A model generated the notes under the pieces. The model ran no database searches. It saw only the letters and a list, made by a program, of their open reading frames with translations, and had not been told where the DNA came from. From Streptomyces sp. WZ-12 (GTDB taxonomy: Bacteria; Actinomycetota; Actinomycetes; Streptomycetales; Streptomycetaceae), in the NCBI RefSeq assembly GCF_028898845.1, contig NZ_CP118574.1, forward strand, positions 5,119,001 to 5,183,000: a stretch of DNA of 64,000 nt. Reading direction: 5' to 3'. Of the stretch, positions 9,374 to 18,433 are shown piece after piece; the stretch's first letter is position 1; each line of letters opens with the position of its first letter. A program made the translations under genes and the position numbers.

Positions 9374-10677
9374 CCGAGGGGACCGAGGCCGCGGCGCAGG
9401 CCGTCGAGACGGCCGCGGAGGCGGCGGGCAACTGGGCCAAGGCAGGCCGTCAGGCGGGCCTCGCGGGCCTGGCGATCGGCGTGGTCGCGGCGGGCGCGGC
9501 GGCCGGGGTGGCCATGGAGCGGCTGACGGTCGGTCGGGGGATGCGCCGGCGGGCCCGGCTGGCGTTGGACGCGGTCGGCCCGTACGGGACGTTGCGCGGC
9601 ACCCCGGGCACGGCGGTCGCCGAGGACGGGACCGCGCTGTACTACGAGGTCGACGAGGTCGCGGATGGCCCGGCCCCGAGGCCGTCCCGGGGTGGCAGGG
9701 CGGCCGTGAACGGTGCGCCGGGCGCCCGCGCGGGCAAGGAGGTCCGGGCGGTCCAGGAGGCCCGGAGCGGGCTGCACAAGCGGCTCGCGGCGGCCCTGGG
9801 GCGACGTTCGCCGGCGCCCACGGTCGTCTTCAGTCACGGCTACTGCCTCAGCCAGGACTCCTGGCACTTCCAACGGGCCGTGCTGCGCGGCGCGGTCCGC
9901 ACCGTCCACTGGGACCAGCGCAGCCACGGCCGCTCGGCGCGCGGCCACGGGCAGATCGACGGCACCGAGCCGGTCACCATCGACCTGCTGGGCCGGGACC
10001 TGAAGGCGGTGTTGGACGCCGCGGTGCCCGAGGGGCCGATCGTGCTGGTCGGGCACTCCATGGGCGGGATGACGGTGATGGCGCTGGCCGACCAGTTCCC
10101 CGAGTACGTCGCGGAGCGGGTGGTCGGCGTGGCGCTGATCGGGACGTCGGCGGGCCGGCTGAGCGAGGTCGGGTTCGGGCTGCCGTCGATGGGTTCGAAG
10201 GCGTTCCACTGGCTGGCGCCCGGGGTGCTGCGGGCGCTGGGGCGGCAGAGCGAGATCGTCGAGCGCGGGCGGCGGGCCACCGCGGATCTGTTCGCGGGGC
10301 TGATCAAGCGGTATTCGTTCGGCGGTCCGGACGTGGACCCGGCGATCGCGCGGTTCGGGGAGCGGCTGATCGAGGCGACGCCGATCGATGTGGTCGCCGA
10401 GTTCTTCCCGGCGTTCGCGGTGCACGACAAGACCGAGGCGCTGGTGGCGTACGACGCGGTGCCCGCGCTGGTGCTGGCTGGTGAGGAGGACCTGATCACC
10501 CCGGCCGAGCACAGCCGGACCATCGCCGAGGTGCTGCCCGACGCCGAGCTGGTGTGCGTGCCGGACGCCGGGCACCTGGTGATGCTGGAGCGGCCCGAGC
10601 TGGTCAACGACCACCTGGTGGCCCTGGTGGAGCGGGCGGGCGCGGCGGCCCGCAGGTCACGCTCGGCGCGGGCCTAG
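9370..10677 (+). CDS. Alpha/beta-hydrolase, membrane-anchored
   Basis: A 435-residue protein with an N-terminal hydrophobic helix (about residues 30-50, Ala/Gly/Val rich) followed by an alpha/beta-hydrolase domain. The nucleophile elbow GHSMGG puts Ser at residue 230; SHGYC-SQDSWHFQ forms the oxyanion region and PDAGHLVMLE supplies the C-terminal His. A roughly 60-residue low-complexity segment (about 100-155) precedes the catalytic core. The ATGA overlap with alr shows translational coupling. Homologues at this locus are usually called lipase or esterase; the substrate is unknown, and linkage to alr and tsaE seems positional rather than biochemical. Confidence 0.85.
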   Translation: MTEGTEAAAQAVETAAEAAGNWAKAGRQAGLAGLAIGVVAAGAAAGVAMERLTVGRGMRRRARLALDAVGPYGTLRGTPGTAVAEDGTALYYEVDEVADGPAPRPSRGGRAAVNGAPGARAGKEVRAVQEARSGLHKRLAAALGRRSPAPTVVFSHGYCLSQDSWHFQRAVLRGAVRTVHWDQRSHGRSARGHGQIDGTEPVTIDLLGRDLKAVLDAAVPEGPIVLVGHSMGGMTVMALADQFPEYVAERVVGVALIGTSAGRLSEVGFGLPSMGSKAFHWLAPGVLRALGRQSEIVERGRRATADLFAGLIKRYSFGGPDVDPAIARFGERLIEATPIDVVAEFFPAFAVHDKTEALVAYDAVPALVLAGEEDLITPAEHSRTIAEVLPDAELVCVPDAGHLVMLERPELVNDHLVALVERAGAAARRSRSARA

Positions 10678-10721
10678 GGCGCCGCCGGCCCGGACGCGGG
10701 ACCCCCGCCCCGTCCGGGCCG

Positions 10722-10727
10722 TACCAT
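10722..10727 (+). promoter_or_regulatory. -10 box of tsaE; probable leaderless start
   Basis: TACCAT ends 7 nt before the tsaE ATG, with no Shine-Dalgarno sequence between. Confidence 0.45.
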
Positions 10728-10734
10728 TTGCGGC

Positions 10735-11271
10735 ATGAGCACCACTGCCGCTACTGCCCGCGTAACCGTCAAGTCCCCCGAGCAGATGCAGGAGTTGGGC
10801 CGCCGGTTGGCGCCGCTGCTGCGCCCCGGCGATCTGGTGCTGCTCACCGGCGAGCTGGGCGCGGGGAAGACGACGCTCACCCGCGGCCTGGGCGAGGCCC
10901 TGGGCGTGCGGGGTGCCGTGACCTCGCCGACCTTCGTCATCGCCCGGGTGCACCCGTCGCTCACCGGTGGCCCGGCGCTGGTGCACGTCGACGCGTACCG
11001 GCTCGGCGGTGGCCTGGACGAGATGGAGGACCTGGACCTCGACGTCTCGTTGCCGGAGTCGGTGGTGGTCGTCGAGTGGGGCGACGGCAAGGTCGAGGAG
11101 CTGTCGGAGGACCGGCTGCACGTCGTCATCGGGCGGGCCGTGGGCGCTGACGCTCCCGGTGGGCTGGTGGGGCACCCGGAGGAGGACGTGGACGACGTCC
11201 GCGAGGTGACGGTCACCGGGATCGGCGCGCGCTGGGCGGACGCCGGCCTTCCCGAGCTGGAGACCTGCTGA
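10735..11271 (+). CDS. tsaE: tRNA t6A synthesis ATPase TsaE
   Basis: A 178-residue P-loop protein that works with TsaB and TsaD to put threonylcarbamoyl on A37 of ANN-decoding tRNAs. The Walker A motif GELGAGKTTLTRGL contains Lys45; SPTFVIARVH and HVDAYRLGG follow, as does VEWGDG. The C-terminus is about 30 residues longer than E. coli TsaE, as is usual in actinobacteria. tsaB and tsaD lie 1.2 and 2.4 kb downstream, separated from tsaE by a small ORF and one reverse-strand gene. Confidence 0.93.
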   Translation: MSTTAATARVTVKSPEQMQELGRRLAPLLRPGDLVLLTGELGAGKTTLTRGLGEALGVRGAVTSPTFVIARVHPSLTGGPALVHVDAYRLGGGLDEMEDLDLDVSLPESVVVVEWGDGKVEELSEDRLHVVIGRAVGADAPGGLVGHPEEDVDDVREVTVTGIGARWADAGLPELETC

Positions 11272-11449
11272 CGGGCGGGCCCGAAGGGCGTTTGATCGGG
11301 CCAGCCGGCCCGGTAGTTTCCGACAAGCCGTCGGCAAGATGTTGCGCGGCGGGTGCCGGGCATGGTCACATGGGTGTGAGAGCCCTGGTTAGGTGTGCCT
11401 AAGTAGAGCCTGACCCCAGTCGCTTGCCCCAGGAGCCCGGGAGGCGTCC

Positions 11450-11692
11450 ATGTCCCCCCACCAGTCCGCCCCCACCCCGGCGGCCGGGCGCGCCGAGCAG
11501 GAGGCGCGCCGCGCGGCGCCGACGATGAACGAACTGCTCGCGGCCTGCGCCGCGGCCACCGCCGTCTCCACGCCGCCGGACGTCGCGGAGGGGCCGCGCG
11601 CAGAAAAGGAAAAAGCGGGCGAACGGCACGATGTGGGGGAAAGCGCTGGGCAGGCGTCCGCCCCGTCTACTCCGGGGCGCGACGCCGCGTAG
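11450..11692 (+). CDS. Small hypothetical protein
   Basis: An 80-residue ORF beginning MSPHQSAPTP with a good GGGAGG ribosome site 6 nt before the ATG. Its middle (TMNELLAACAAATAVSTPP) looks like a short amphipathic helix; the rest is disordered and rich in Ala, Glu and Pro, with no membrane segment or motif. The codon pattern is Streptomyces-like and the clear ribosome site argues for a real gene, but no function is recognised. It stands alone between tsaE and a convergent gene. TTAGGTGTGCCTAA at 11391-11404 lies about 45 nt upstream and may mark its promoter. Confidence 0.55.
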   Translation: MSPHQSAPTPAAGRAEQEARRAAPTMNELLAACAAATAVSTPPDVAEGPRAEKEKAGERHDVGESAGQASAPSTPGRDAA

Positions 11693-11730
11693 TCCGTAGG
11701 GGCGAAGCGAGCGGGGCCCGCAAGGCGGCC

Positions 11731-11752
11731 GGCCGCGTCGGCGGACGCGGCC
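11731..11752. terminator. Hairpin between convergent small ORF and exported-protein gene
   Basis: Perfect 9-bp arms GGCCGCGTC/GACGCGGCC surround a GGCG loop, positioned between the two converging stops. There is no T-tract. Confidence 0.5.
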
Positions 11753-11765
11753 CCTGAGCGAGCGG

Positions 11766-12344
11766 CTAGGGAACGACGACGACCCGCACGCCGCGCAGCG
11801 CGAAGTCCCACAGCGCCGCGCCGTCCTCGCGCGACTCCCGGATGCCGCCGGTCTTCTTCGCGTTCGGGCCGGTCGGCGCGGGCGTCGAGCCGTCGACCGC
11901 CGCGCTGAAGCCGATGACCACGCCGTTCACGGCCGCGAACCGCACCACGTGCTCGATCGCCACCCCGTCCGAGCCGGTCACGCTCACCGACCGCGAGGTG
12001 ACCGGGTACGTCCCCGGCGTCGGGCTCACCGCGCTCGGCGCGACCGCGAACGTCCGCTGCGCGGTGCCGTCCGCGCCGACCAGCCAGACCCGCTTGGCGC
12101 CCAGCGCGTAGACCACGCGCTTGCCGGTGCCGGACTGCTCCGGAACGGGCGCCGGGGCCGGCGGCTTGTCCTTCTTGTCGTGCTGGTCGGTGGCGGCCGG
12201 CTGGTGGGCGGCGGCCTTCGCGTCGCCCCGTACCGGAGCGAGCGGGCCGGACGCGGCGGCGGACGCCTGGTAGCCGAGCAGGCCGATCACGACCAGGGCG
12301 GCCGCGGTGAGACCGGTGACGATCGTGCTGCTCTTAGCGGGCAC
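11766..12344 (-). CDS. Membrane-anchored or exported hypothetical protein
   Basis: With the GTG at 12344 (AAGGTGG ribosome site 7 nt upstream) the product is 192 residues: a short N-terminus, one hydrophobic helix (TGLTAAALVVIGLLGY), a Pro/Ala/Lys/Asp linker, and a C-terminal beta-rich domain of about 110 residues (VVYALGAKRVWLVGADG, then TYPVTSRS and VVRFAAVNGVVIGFSAAVDGS). The C-terminal part is reminiscent of L,D-transpeptidase-like domains, but no catalytic Cys/His motif is visible, so no activity is claimed. A start about 30 codons further upstream is open but lacks a ribosome site. It is convergent with the small ORF and divergent from tsaB. Confidence 0.7.
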   Translation of the reverse strand: MPAKSSTIVTGLTAAALVVIGLLGYQASAAASGPLAPVRGDAKAAAHQPAATDQHDKKDKPPAPAPVPEQSGTGKRVVYALGAKRVWLVGADGTAQRTFAVAPSAVSPTPGTYPVTSRSVSVTGSDGVAIEHVVRFAAVNGVVIGFSAAVDGSTPAPTGPNAKKTGGIRESREDGAALWDFALRGVRVVVVP

Positions 12345-12451
12345 CGCGGTGCCACCTTTCCGTACGCTCCCGCCCGCGAACGGGCAGGCTGTGGGCTTGG
12401 GCTGACTGGGGACCGACGGTAGCACCGGAACGGGCACCGCCCGCCGCGCCG

Positions 12452-12457
12452 TAGTCT
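12452..12457 (+). promoter_or_regulatory. -10 box of tsaB; probable leaderless start
   Basis: TAGTCT ends 7 nt before the tsaB GTG. The intervening bases hold no separate ribosome site. Confidence 0.45.
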
Positions 12458-12464
12458 TTAAGGC

Positions 12465-13124
12465 GTGCTGCTGCTAGCTCTTGACACCGCCACCCCCGCC
12501 GTCACCGTCGCGCTCCACGACGGCTCCCGCACCCTCGCCGCCGCCGGCGAAGTGGACGCACGCCGGCACGGCGAACTGCTGTTGCCGACCGTCGACCGGG
12601 TGCTGGCCGAGGCCGGGCACAAGCTGGCCGAGGTCACCGACATCGTCGTCGGCGTGGGCCCCGGCCCGTACACCGGGCTGCGGGTGGGGCTGGTGACCGC
12701 CACCACCTTCGGGGCGGCGCTGGACGTGCCCGTTCACGGCCTGTGCTCGCTGGACGGCATCGCCCACGCCTCGGGCCTGACCGAGCCGTTCGTCGTGGCC
12801 ACCGACGCCCGCCGCAAGGAGGTCTACTGGGCCCGCTTCGCGGACGCCCGGACCCGGCTGACCGAGCCCGCCGTCGACCGCCCCGCCGACATCGCCGAGC
12901 AGGTCGCCGGCGTCCCGGCCGTCGGCGCCGGCGCGCTGCTCTACGACACCGTCTTCACCGGCGTCCACCGGGACGGCCCCGCGCACCAGTCCGCCGCCGC
13001 GCTCGCCGAACTGGCCGCCGCCAAGCTGGCCGCCGGCGAGGAGCTGCTGCCGCCGCGCCCGCTGTACCTGCGCCGCCCCGACGCCCAGGTGCCCGCCAAC
13101 TACAAGGTGGTCACCCCGAAGTGA
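12465..13124 (+). CDS. tsaB: tRNA t6A synthesis protein TsaB
   Basis: A 219-residue ASKHA-fold protein that scaffolds TsaD in tRNA threonylcarbamoylation. The family N-terminus LLLALDTATPAVTVAL is intact, followed by the GVGPGPYTGLRVGL motif; the protein lacks the TsaD metal-binding His residues, as expected. The GTG start lies directly downstream of a leaderless-type -10 box. Its stop overlaps the rimI GTG (GTGA), giving the conserved order tsaB-rimI-tsaD. Confidence 0.94.
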   Translation: MLLLALDTATPAVTVALHDGSRTLAAAGEVDARRHGELLLPTVDRVLAEAGHKLAEVTDIVVGVGPGPYTGLRVGLVTATTFGAALDVPVHGLCSLDGIAHASGLTEPFVVATDARRKEVYWARFADARTRLTEPAVDRPADIAEQVAGVPAVGAGALLYDTVFTGVHRDGPAHQSAAALAELAAAKLAAGEELLPPRPLYLRRPDAQVPANYKVVTPK

Positions 13125-13702
13125 GCGGTCCCGCGGACGCGACCGTGACCGCATCCCCCGCCACCCTGCGGGAGATGCGGTGGTGGGACCTGGCCGGCGT
13201 ACTGGAGCTGGAGCGCGACCTGTTCCCCGAGGACGCCTGGTCACCGGGGATGTTCTGGTCCGAACTCGCCCACGCCCGCGGCCCGTTGGCCACCCGCCGC
13301 TATCTCGTCGCCGAAGTGGAGGCGCCGCCGCGCAGCGGCATCGTTGAGGGGCGGTTGCCGGGCGACGGGCGGGCGGGCCGGATCGTCGGCTACGGCGGTC
13401 TGGCCGCGATCGACGGCACCGGCGACGTCCAGACCATCGCCACCGCCCGCGACCAGTGGGGCACCGGACTCGGCGGCCGGCTGCTGGCCGCGCTGCTGGG
13501 CGCCGCCACCGCCTTCGAGTGCCACGAGGTGCTGCTGGAGGTGCGGGTCGACAACGCCCGCGCCCAGCGCCTCTACGAGCGCTTCGGCTTCGAGCCGATC
13601 GGCTTCCGCCGCGGCTACTACCAACCCGGCAACGTCGACGCACTGGTGATGCGCCGCCCCTCCCAGACCTCCTCCGAAGCACCCTCCGTACAAGGAACGT
13701 GA
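13121..13702 (+). CDS. rimI: Ribosomal-protein S18-alanine N-acetyltransferase
   Basis: A 193-residue GNAT acetyltransferase. The acetyl-CoA-binding segment is [16 protein letters not shown], followed by [38 protein letters not shown] RimI signatures. It is about 40 residues longer than E. coli RimI because of an insert around residues 55-75. It starts at the GTG overlapping the tsaB stop and ends 2 nt before tsaD. In bacteria RimI acetylates the N-terminus of S18; in actinobacteria other targets are possible. Confidence 0.92.
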   Translation: MSGPADATVTASPATLREMRWWDLAGVLELERDLFPEDAWSPGMFWSELAHARGPLATRRYLVAEVEAPPRSGIVEGRLPGDGRAGRIVGYGGLAAIDGTGDVQTIATARDQWGTGLGGRLLAALLGAATAFECHEVLLEVRVDNARAQRLYERFGFEPIGFRRGYYQPGNVDALVMRRPSQTSSEAPSVQGT

Positions 13703-13704
13703 AC

Positions 13705-14844
13705 ATGGCTGACTCCCGCGGCGGACCGCTCGTCCTCGGCATCGAGACCTCCTGCGACGAGACCGGCGTCGGCATCGTCCGCGGTCACACCCTGCTCGCC
13801 GACGCGGTCGCCTCCAGCGTCGACGAGCACGCCCGCTTCGGCGGGGTGGTGCCCGAGGTGGCCTCCCGCGCGCACCTGGAGGCGATGGTTCCCACCATCC
13901 AGCGCGCCCTGAAGGAGGCCGGGGTGGCCCCCTCCGACCTGGACGGCATCGCGGTCACCGCGGGCCCCGGCCTGGCCGGCGCGCTGCTGGTGGGCGTCTC
14001 GGCCGCCAAGGCGTACGCCTACGCGCTGGGCAAGCCGCTCTACGGCGTCAACCACCTCGCCTCGCACATCTGCGTCGACCAGCTGGAGCACGGCCCGCTG
14101 CCGGAGCCGACGATGGCGCTGCTGGTCAGCGGCGGCCACTCCTCGCTGCTGCTGGCCCCGGACATCACCTCCGACGTCCGCCCGCTCGGCTCGACCATCG
14201 ACGACGCGGCCGGCGAGGCGTTCGACAAGGTGGCGCGGGTGCTCCACCTCGGCTTCCCCGGCGGCCCGGTCATCGACCGCTACGCGCGCGAGGGCGACCC
14301 GGAGGCGATCCGCTTCCCGCGCGGGCTGACCGGCCCCCGCGACCCGCGCTACGACTTCTCCTTCTCCGGCCTGAAGACCGCGGTGGCCCGCTGGATCGAG
14401 GCCAAGCGGGCGGCCGGGGAGGAGGTCCCGGTGGCGGACGTCTCGGCGTCGTTCCAGGAGGCGGTCGTCGACGTGCTGACCCGTAAGGCCGTGCGGGCCT
14501 GCAAGGACAACGGCGTGGACCACCTGATGATCGGCGGCGGGGTGGCGGCCAACTCCCGCCTGCGGGCGATGGCCGAGCGCCGCTGCGAGGACGCCGGCAT
14601 CCGACTGCGGGTGCCGCGGCCCAAGTTGTGCACCGACAACGGGGCGATGGTCGCGGCCCTGGGCGCCGAGATGGTGGCCCGCAACCGCCCGGCCTCCGCC
14701 TGGGAGCTCTCCGCGGACTCCTCGCTGCCGGTCACCGAGACCCACGTCCCGGCCCCGGACGGCCACGACCACGGTCACAGCCACGGGCACGCCCATGACC
14801 ACGACCACTTCCACGAGTTGAGCAAGGACAACCTGTACTCGTAG
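13705..14844 (+). CDS. tsaD: tRNA t6A threonylcarbamoyltransferase TsaD
   Basis: A 379-residue metalloprotein transferring the threonylcarbamoyl group to A37 of tRNA. It shows the diagnostic [11 protein letters not shown] start, the metal-binding HLASHI and SGGHSSL regions, and [12 protein letters not shown]. The last 30 or so residues form a tail with nine His at nearly every second position (from [18 protein letters not shown]), which is not part of the catalytic fold and not usual for TsaD. It closes the tsaB-rimI-tsaD operon. Confidence 0.96.
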   Translation: MADSRGGPLVLGIETSCDETGVGIVRGHTLLADAVASSVDEHARFGGVVPEVASRAHLEAMVPTIQRALKEAGVAPSDLDGIAVTAGPGLAGALLVGVSAAKAYAYALGKPLYGVNHLASHICVDQLEHGPLPEPTMALLVSGGHSSLLLAPDITSDVRPLGSTIDDAAGEAFDKVARVLHLGFPGGPVIDRYAREGDPEAIRFPRGLTGPRDPRYDFSFSGLKTAVARWIEAKRAAGEEVPVADVSASFQEAVVDVLTRKAVRACKDNGVDHLMIGGGVAANSRLRAMAERRCEDAGIRLRVPRPKLCTDNGAMVAALGAEMVARNRPASAWELSADSSLPVTETHVPAPDGHDHGHSHGHAHDHDHFHELSKDNLYS

Positions 14845-14940
14845 GCGTCCGGCGCCCGTTGGGCCCCGGCGCGGCCCGTATCCTGGTGGCCGGGCGCGGG
14901 GGAAGCGCCCGGGTCACGCACGGGGAAGCGGGGGCGCGCG

Positions 14941-15309
14941 GTGAACTGGTGGTATCTCTTCATGCTGGCCGGACCGGCGGTCTACGCCGCGGGCGCGGCC
15001 CGCAACACGGTCCGCACGGCGCTGAAGACCCGGCACCAGCGGAAGTTGGCCCTCATCGAGGCCCGGCGCGAGGACCGCCTGGCCCTGGAGGCCGCGGACC
15101 AGCCGCCCGTCCCGGTGTGCGGCTGCGAGCACCACCTCGCCAAGCACGACAAGCAGGGCCGCTGCCACGAGACGGTCGAGTCCGCCGTCGCCTGGGACGC
15201 CGAGAAGAAGCCCGTCCGCTACGAGGCCCGGCAGTGCAGCTGCCAGCAGTACGTGGGCCCGCAGCCGCTCTCCCGGGTCTACGCCGAGGAGTTGACCGAC
15301 CTGGTCTGA
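14941..15309 (+). CDS. Conserved small membrane protein with paired Cys motifs
   Basis: A 122-residue protein. It begins with one short hydrophobic helix (WWYLFMLAGPAVYAAGA), then a basic amphipathic segment (ALKTRHQRKLALIEARRED) and a C-terminal part with Cys/His pairs: VCGCEHHLAKHDKQGRC around residues 59-75 and QCSCQQY near 100. The pattern suggests a small metal-binding knuckle facing the cytoplasm. The GTG start follows a GGGGAAGCGGGGG stretch. I recall such proteins as conserved next to tsaD in Streptomyces, but no function is recognised. It is convergent with the downstream methyltransferase gene. Confidence 0.7.
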   Translation: MNWWYLFMLAGPAVYAAGAARNTVRTALKTRHQRKLALIEARREDRLALEAADQPPVPVCGCEHHLAKHDKQGRCHETVESAVAWDAEKKPVRYEARQCSCQQYVGPQPLSRVYAEELTDLV

Positions 15310-15325
15310 GCGGGCCGCCGGTCGG

Positions 15326-16522
15326 TCAGGCGCCCTCGGCCGCCGGGTGCCCCAGCAGCATCGTGGGCGCCCCGGCGACGCGGGTGAGGAAGACCGTGCA
15401 GGAGTGCGGCCCGGCCAACTTGAGCTTCCGGCGCAGCTCCTCGGGCTCCACCGCGGACCCGCGCTTCTTGATCACCGCGACGCCCACCCCGCGCTCCCGC
15501 AGCAGCGCCTTGAGCTTCTTGACGTTGAACGGCAGCACGTCGGTGACCGCGTAGGCGGTCGCGTACGGCGTCGGCACCAGGTGGTCCGCGGTCACGTAGG
15601 CGATCGTCGGGTCGATCAGCCGGCCGCCGACCTGCTCGGCGACGTCCGCGACCAGGTGGGCGCGGATGACCGCGCCGTCCGGCTCGTAGAGCCAGCCGCC
15701 GACCGTCCCCGGCGCGGGATCAGGCAGACCAGCGCCGACCAGGGAGTCCCCGGCGGGCAGCAGGGTGGCGCGGCGGGCGCCGCCCCGGCCGGTGCCGAAC
15801 CACAGGACGGCCTCCTTCACGTCCCCCGCGTCGGAGATCCACTCCGTCTCGGCGTCCTCGGGCAGCGCCTCGTGCGGCACCCCGGGCGCGATCTTCAACG
15901 CCGCGAACGGCGCCGTGCGGGCCGCCCCGACCGCCCAGGACAGCGGCGGCGAGTACGCCTCCGGGTCGAAGACACGGCCGCCGCGGGCCTTGGTGCGCCG
16001 CGCCGGGTCCACGAACACCGCGTCGTACCCGGCGGTGTCGACCTCCGTGACGTCCGCGCACCGCACCTCGATCCGGTCCGCCAGCCCCAGCGCCTCGGCG
16101 TTGGCCCGGGCCGCCGCGCAGGCCAGCGGGTCGCGGTCCACGGCCAGCACCCGGACCCCGGCCCGGGCCAGCGCCAGCGCGTCGCCGCCGATCCCGCAGC
16201 ACAGGTCCGCCAGGGTCCGCACGCCCAGCGCGCTGAGCCGGGCGGCGCGGTGGGCGGCCACCGGGGCGCGGGTGGACTGCTCGACCCCGTTGGGCGTGAA
16301 GTACATCAGCGCGGCGTCCGCGCCGAACTTCGCGGCCGCCCGCTGCCGCAGCCGGGCCTGCCCGAGCGCGGCGGAGACCAGCGGGGCGGGGTGGTCGCGG
16401 CGGAGCCGGGTGGCGGTGGCCAGCTCGTCCGCCGGGTCGTAGTCCCGCAGCGCGGCCAGGAGTTGCTGCCCCTCGGGGGCGAGCAGTGCGGAGAAGGTGT
16501 CGAGGTCGGTCATCGGCACCAT
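15326..16522 (-). CDS. THUMP-like class I SAM-dependent methyltransferase
   Basis: A 398-residue protein. The SAM-binding Rossmann region is at about residues 100-180 (LADLCCGIGGDALALARAGVRVLAVDRDPLA is motif I and acidic loop; DAVFVDPARR is the DPPR-like motif IV). The C-terminal third (LRERGVGVAVIKKRGSAVEPEELRRKLKL) matches the THUMP-domain-like region of actinobacterial proteins that pair with a methyltransferase. An RNA base is the likely substrate, judging from the VDPAR motif and THUMP likeness; this is inference. The ATG at 16522 or the ATG three codons on (MTDLD) could be the start. Confidence 0.8.
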   Translation of the reverse strand: MVPMTDLDTFSALLAPEGQQLLAALRDYDPADELATATRLRRDHPAPLVSAALGQARLRQRAAAKFGADAALMYFTPNGVEQSTRAPVAAHRAARLSALGVRTLADLCCGIGGDALALARAGVRVLAVDRDPLACAAARANAEALGLADRIEVRCADVTEVDTAGYDAVFVDPARRTKARGGRVFDPEAYSPPLSWAVGAARTAPFAALKIAPGVPHEALPEDAETEWISDAGDVKEAVLWFGTGRGGARRATLLPAGDSLVGAGLPDPAPGTVGGWLYEPDGAVIRAHLVADVAEQVGGRLIDPTIAYVTADHLVPTPYATAYAVTDVLPFNVKKLKALLRERGVGVAVIKKRGSAVEPEELRRKLKLAGPHSCTVFLTRVAGAPTMLLGHPAAEGA

Positions 16523-16590
16523 TGTGGGCCACGCGCCCGCGTCGGCCCGCGGATGGTCCGCGGGCCGGCACGGGGGCGGTCCTGGCGTCG

Positions 16591-18087
16591 TCAGGCCCCG
16601 GATTCGTTCCCGGTGATCCGCGGCACCCGTTGGGTGGCGTCCGCGTCCGGCCGCTCCGGGGCCGGACGGACCGGCTCCCGGCGCCGCTGGGCGCTGTCGC
16701 TGACCCGTAGCAGCAACGCCACCATCACCCAGTTCGCGACCAGTGACGAACCGCCCTTGGCGAGGAACGGCAGGGCCTTACCGGTCAGCGGGATCAGCCC
16801 GGTGACGCCGCCGGTGACGACGAAGACCTGGAGCAGCAGCGCACCGGCGAGGCCGACGGCCAGCAGCTTGCCGAACGGGTCGCGGGCGGTCAGGCCCACC
16901 CGCAGGCCGCGCTGGGCCAGCAGCCCGTAGAGCAGCAGCACGGCCATCACCCCGGCCAGGCCCAGCTCCTCGCCGACGGTGGTGAGGATGAAGTCGCTGT
17001 TGCCGGCGAAGCCGATCAGCTCGGGGTGGCCCTGGCCCAGCCCGGTGCCGCCGATGCCGCCGCTGCCGAAGCTGAACAGTGCCTGGGCGGCCTGGTCGGA
17101 GATCAGGCCCGGCGGTCGCTTGTTCTCCGGCAGGAAGATGTCCATCGGGTGCAGCCAGGCCATCACACGGCCCTTGACGTGCGGCTCGGTCGAGCCGACG
17201 ACGGCGGCGCCGACCACGGCCATCAGCAGACCGCAGACCACCCAACTGGTGCGCTCGGTGGCCATGTAGAGCATGATCACGAAGACGCCGAAGAAGATCA
17301 GCGAGGTGCCCAGGTCGCGCTCGAAGACCAGCACCAGCAGGCTGATCACCCAGATCGTGAAAATCGGCCCGAGCTGCCGGCCCGGCGGCAACTGCATGCC
17401 CATCACCCGGCGCCCGGACAGCGCCAACGCATCGCGGTTCACGGTGAGATAGCCCGCGAAGAACACCACGATCATGATCTTCACGAACTCGCCGGGCTGC
17501 ATCGACAGCGGCCCGACCATGATCCAGCGCTTGGCGCCGAACTGGTCAGCGCCGAAGAACGCCGGCGCCATCAACAGCACCAGCGCGACGGCCATCGTCA
17601 GATAGATGTAGCGCTGCAGGAACCGGTGATCGCGCAGCACCATCAGGATCACGATGCAGACCGCGACCCCGATCACTGTCCACACCAGTTGCCCGGTCGC
17701 CGCCTGCGCGATCTTCAGCCGGGGTTTCTCCGCGTAGGTGATGTCCAGCCGGTGCAGCAGCACCAGCCCGATCCCGGTCAGCATGGTCGCCAACGGCAGG
17801 ATCAGCGGATCGGCGCGCGGCGCGAACCGGCGGACGACCAGGTGCGGCACCAGCGCGATGAAGAACATGCTCACCGCGAAGCCGGCCAGCCCGCCGGGGA
17901 GCTGCCCCTTCATGGACAACTCGGTGTAGGCGTAGCCGAAGACGGTGATGAGCACCACAAAGCCCAGCAGCCAGGCCTCAGTCCGCCGACGGTTCGGGGC
18001 CTGGGCCAGCGCGGCGAACGTCATGGTGCGTTCGGCGTCGCTCTCCGGTCCCCCGGAATCCCGGGGAGCGCTGGTCAGTCCACGCAC
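16591..18087 (-). CDS. FtsW/RodA/SpoVE-family SEDS glycosyltransferase
   Basis: A 498-residue integral membrane protein with about ten hydrophobic helices. SEDS-family marks are visible: GAKRWIMVGPLSMQPGEFVKI (with the PGE/EF segment), the FERDLGTSLIFFGVF block containing the catalytic Asp, and GIGGTGLGQGHPELI..NSDFILTTVGEELGL near the C-terminus. These proteins polymerise lipid II. Streptomyces has several; this copy lies away from the dcw cluster and from a partner PBP, so whether it acts in growth or sporulation cannot be told. A GTG at 18087 is used; an ATG 21 codons on (MTFAALAQAPN) is an alternative. It is divergent from groES. Confidence 0.9.
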   Translation of the reverse strand: MRGLTSAPRDSGGPESDAERTMTFAALAQAPNRRRTEAWLLGFVVLITVFGYAYTELSMKGQLPGGLAGFAVSMFFIALVPHLVVRRFAPRADPLILPLATMLTGIGLVLLHRLDITYAEKPRLKIAQAATGQLVWTVIGVAVCIVILMVLRDHRFLQRYIYLTMAVALVLLMAPAFFGADQFGAKRWIMVGPLSMQPGEFVKIMIVVFFAGYLTVNRDALALSGRRVMGMQLPPGRQLGPIFTIWVISLLVLVFERDLGTSLIFFGVFVIMLYMATERTSWVVCGLLMAVVGAAVVGSTEPHVKGRVMAWLHPMDIFLPENKRPPGLISDQAAQALFSFGSGGIGGTGLGQGHPELIGFAGNSDFILTTVGEELGLAGVMAVLLLYGLLAQRGLRVGLTARDPFGKLLAVGLAGALLLQVFVVTGGVTGLIPLTGKALPFLAKGGSSLVANWVMVALLLRVSDSAQRRREPVRPAPERPDADATQRVPRITGNESGA

Positions 18088-18261
18088 GGTTCCTCCGCCA
18101 TCGATGGGTCAGGGCCGCAGGGCGGCCGGGTCGCGGCCCGGTGTCAGCGGTCCCGGGGACAAGACGGGGCAGCCACGGGCCTGGTTGCGGCCGAGCGGGA
18201 AGGTGTGTCCGACTCCACGCCCGGCCGACCGGCAGCAGACACGGTACGCGTCTCCGCCGCG

Positions 18262-18288
18262 CTGGCACTCCGCTTGACCGAGTGCTAA
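18262..18288 (+). promoter_or_regulatory. Upstream CIRCE element (HrcA operator)
   Basis: CTGGCACTC-N9-GAGTGCTAA, with 8 of 9 arm positions pairing. It overlaps the -35 box of the groES promoter, so HrcA binding would block RNA polymerase. Confidence 0.85.
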
Positions 18289-18302
18289 CGGCGTCATAGT
18301 CT
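18274..18302 (+). promoter_or_regulatory. groES promoter
   Basis: TTGACC (18274-18279) and TAGTCT (18297-18302) are separated by 17 bp, close to the housekeeping consensus. Transcription would begin near 18309, inside the downstream CIRCE. Confidence 0.8.
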
Positions 18303-18307
18303 CAGTG

Positions 18308-18334
18308 TTGGCACTCCCCGACGGAGAGTGCCAA
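18308..18334 (+). promoter_or_regulatory. Downstream CIRCE element (HrcA operator)
   Basis: TTGGCACTC-N9-GAGTGCCAA, a perfect 9-bp inverted repeat, spans the expected transcription start. With the upstream copy it forms the double CIRCE known for Streptomyces groES. Confidence 0.93.
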
Positions 18335-18433
18335 CACAGCGACGGGCAGGTCCGGCACCCGCGACGACGGATCCACCTGGTCGCCACCTCAGACAGTTAA
18401 CCCCGTGAGATCTCCGAAGGGGGAGGTCGGATC

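Noticed and set aside
11391..11404. TTAGGTGTGCCTAA as an iron-regulator (DmdR) box
   Set aside because: The known box is a 19-bp palindrome; this one lacks the central 5 bp, and the small ORF downstream has no link to iron.
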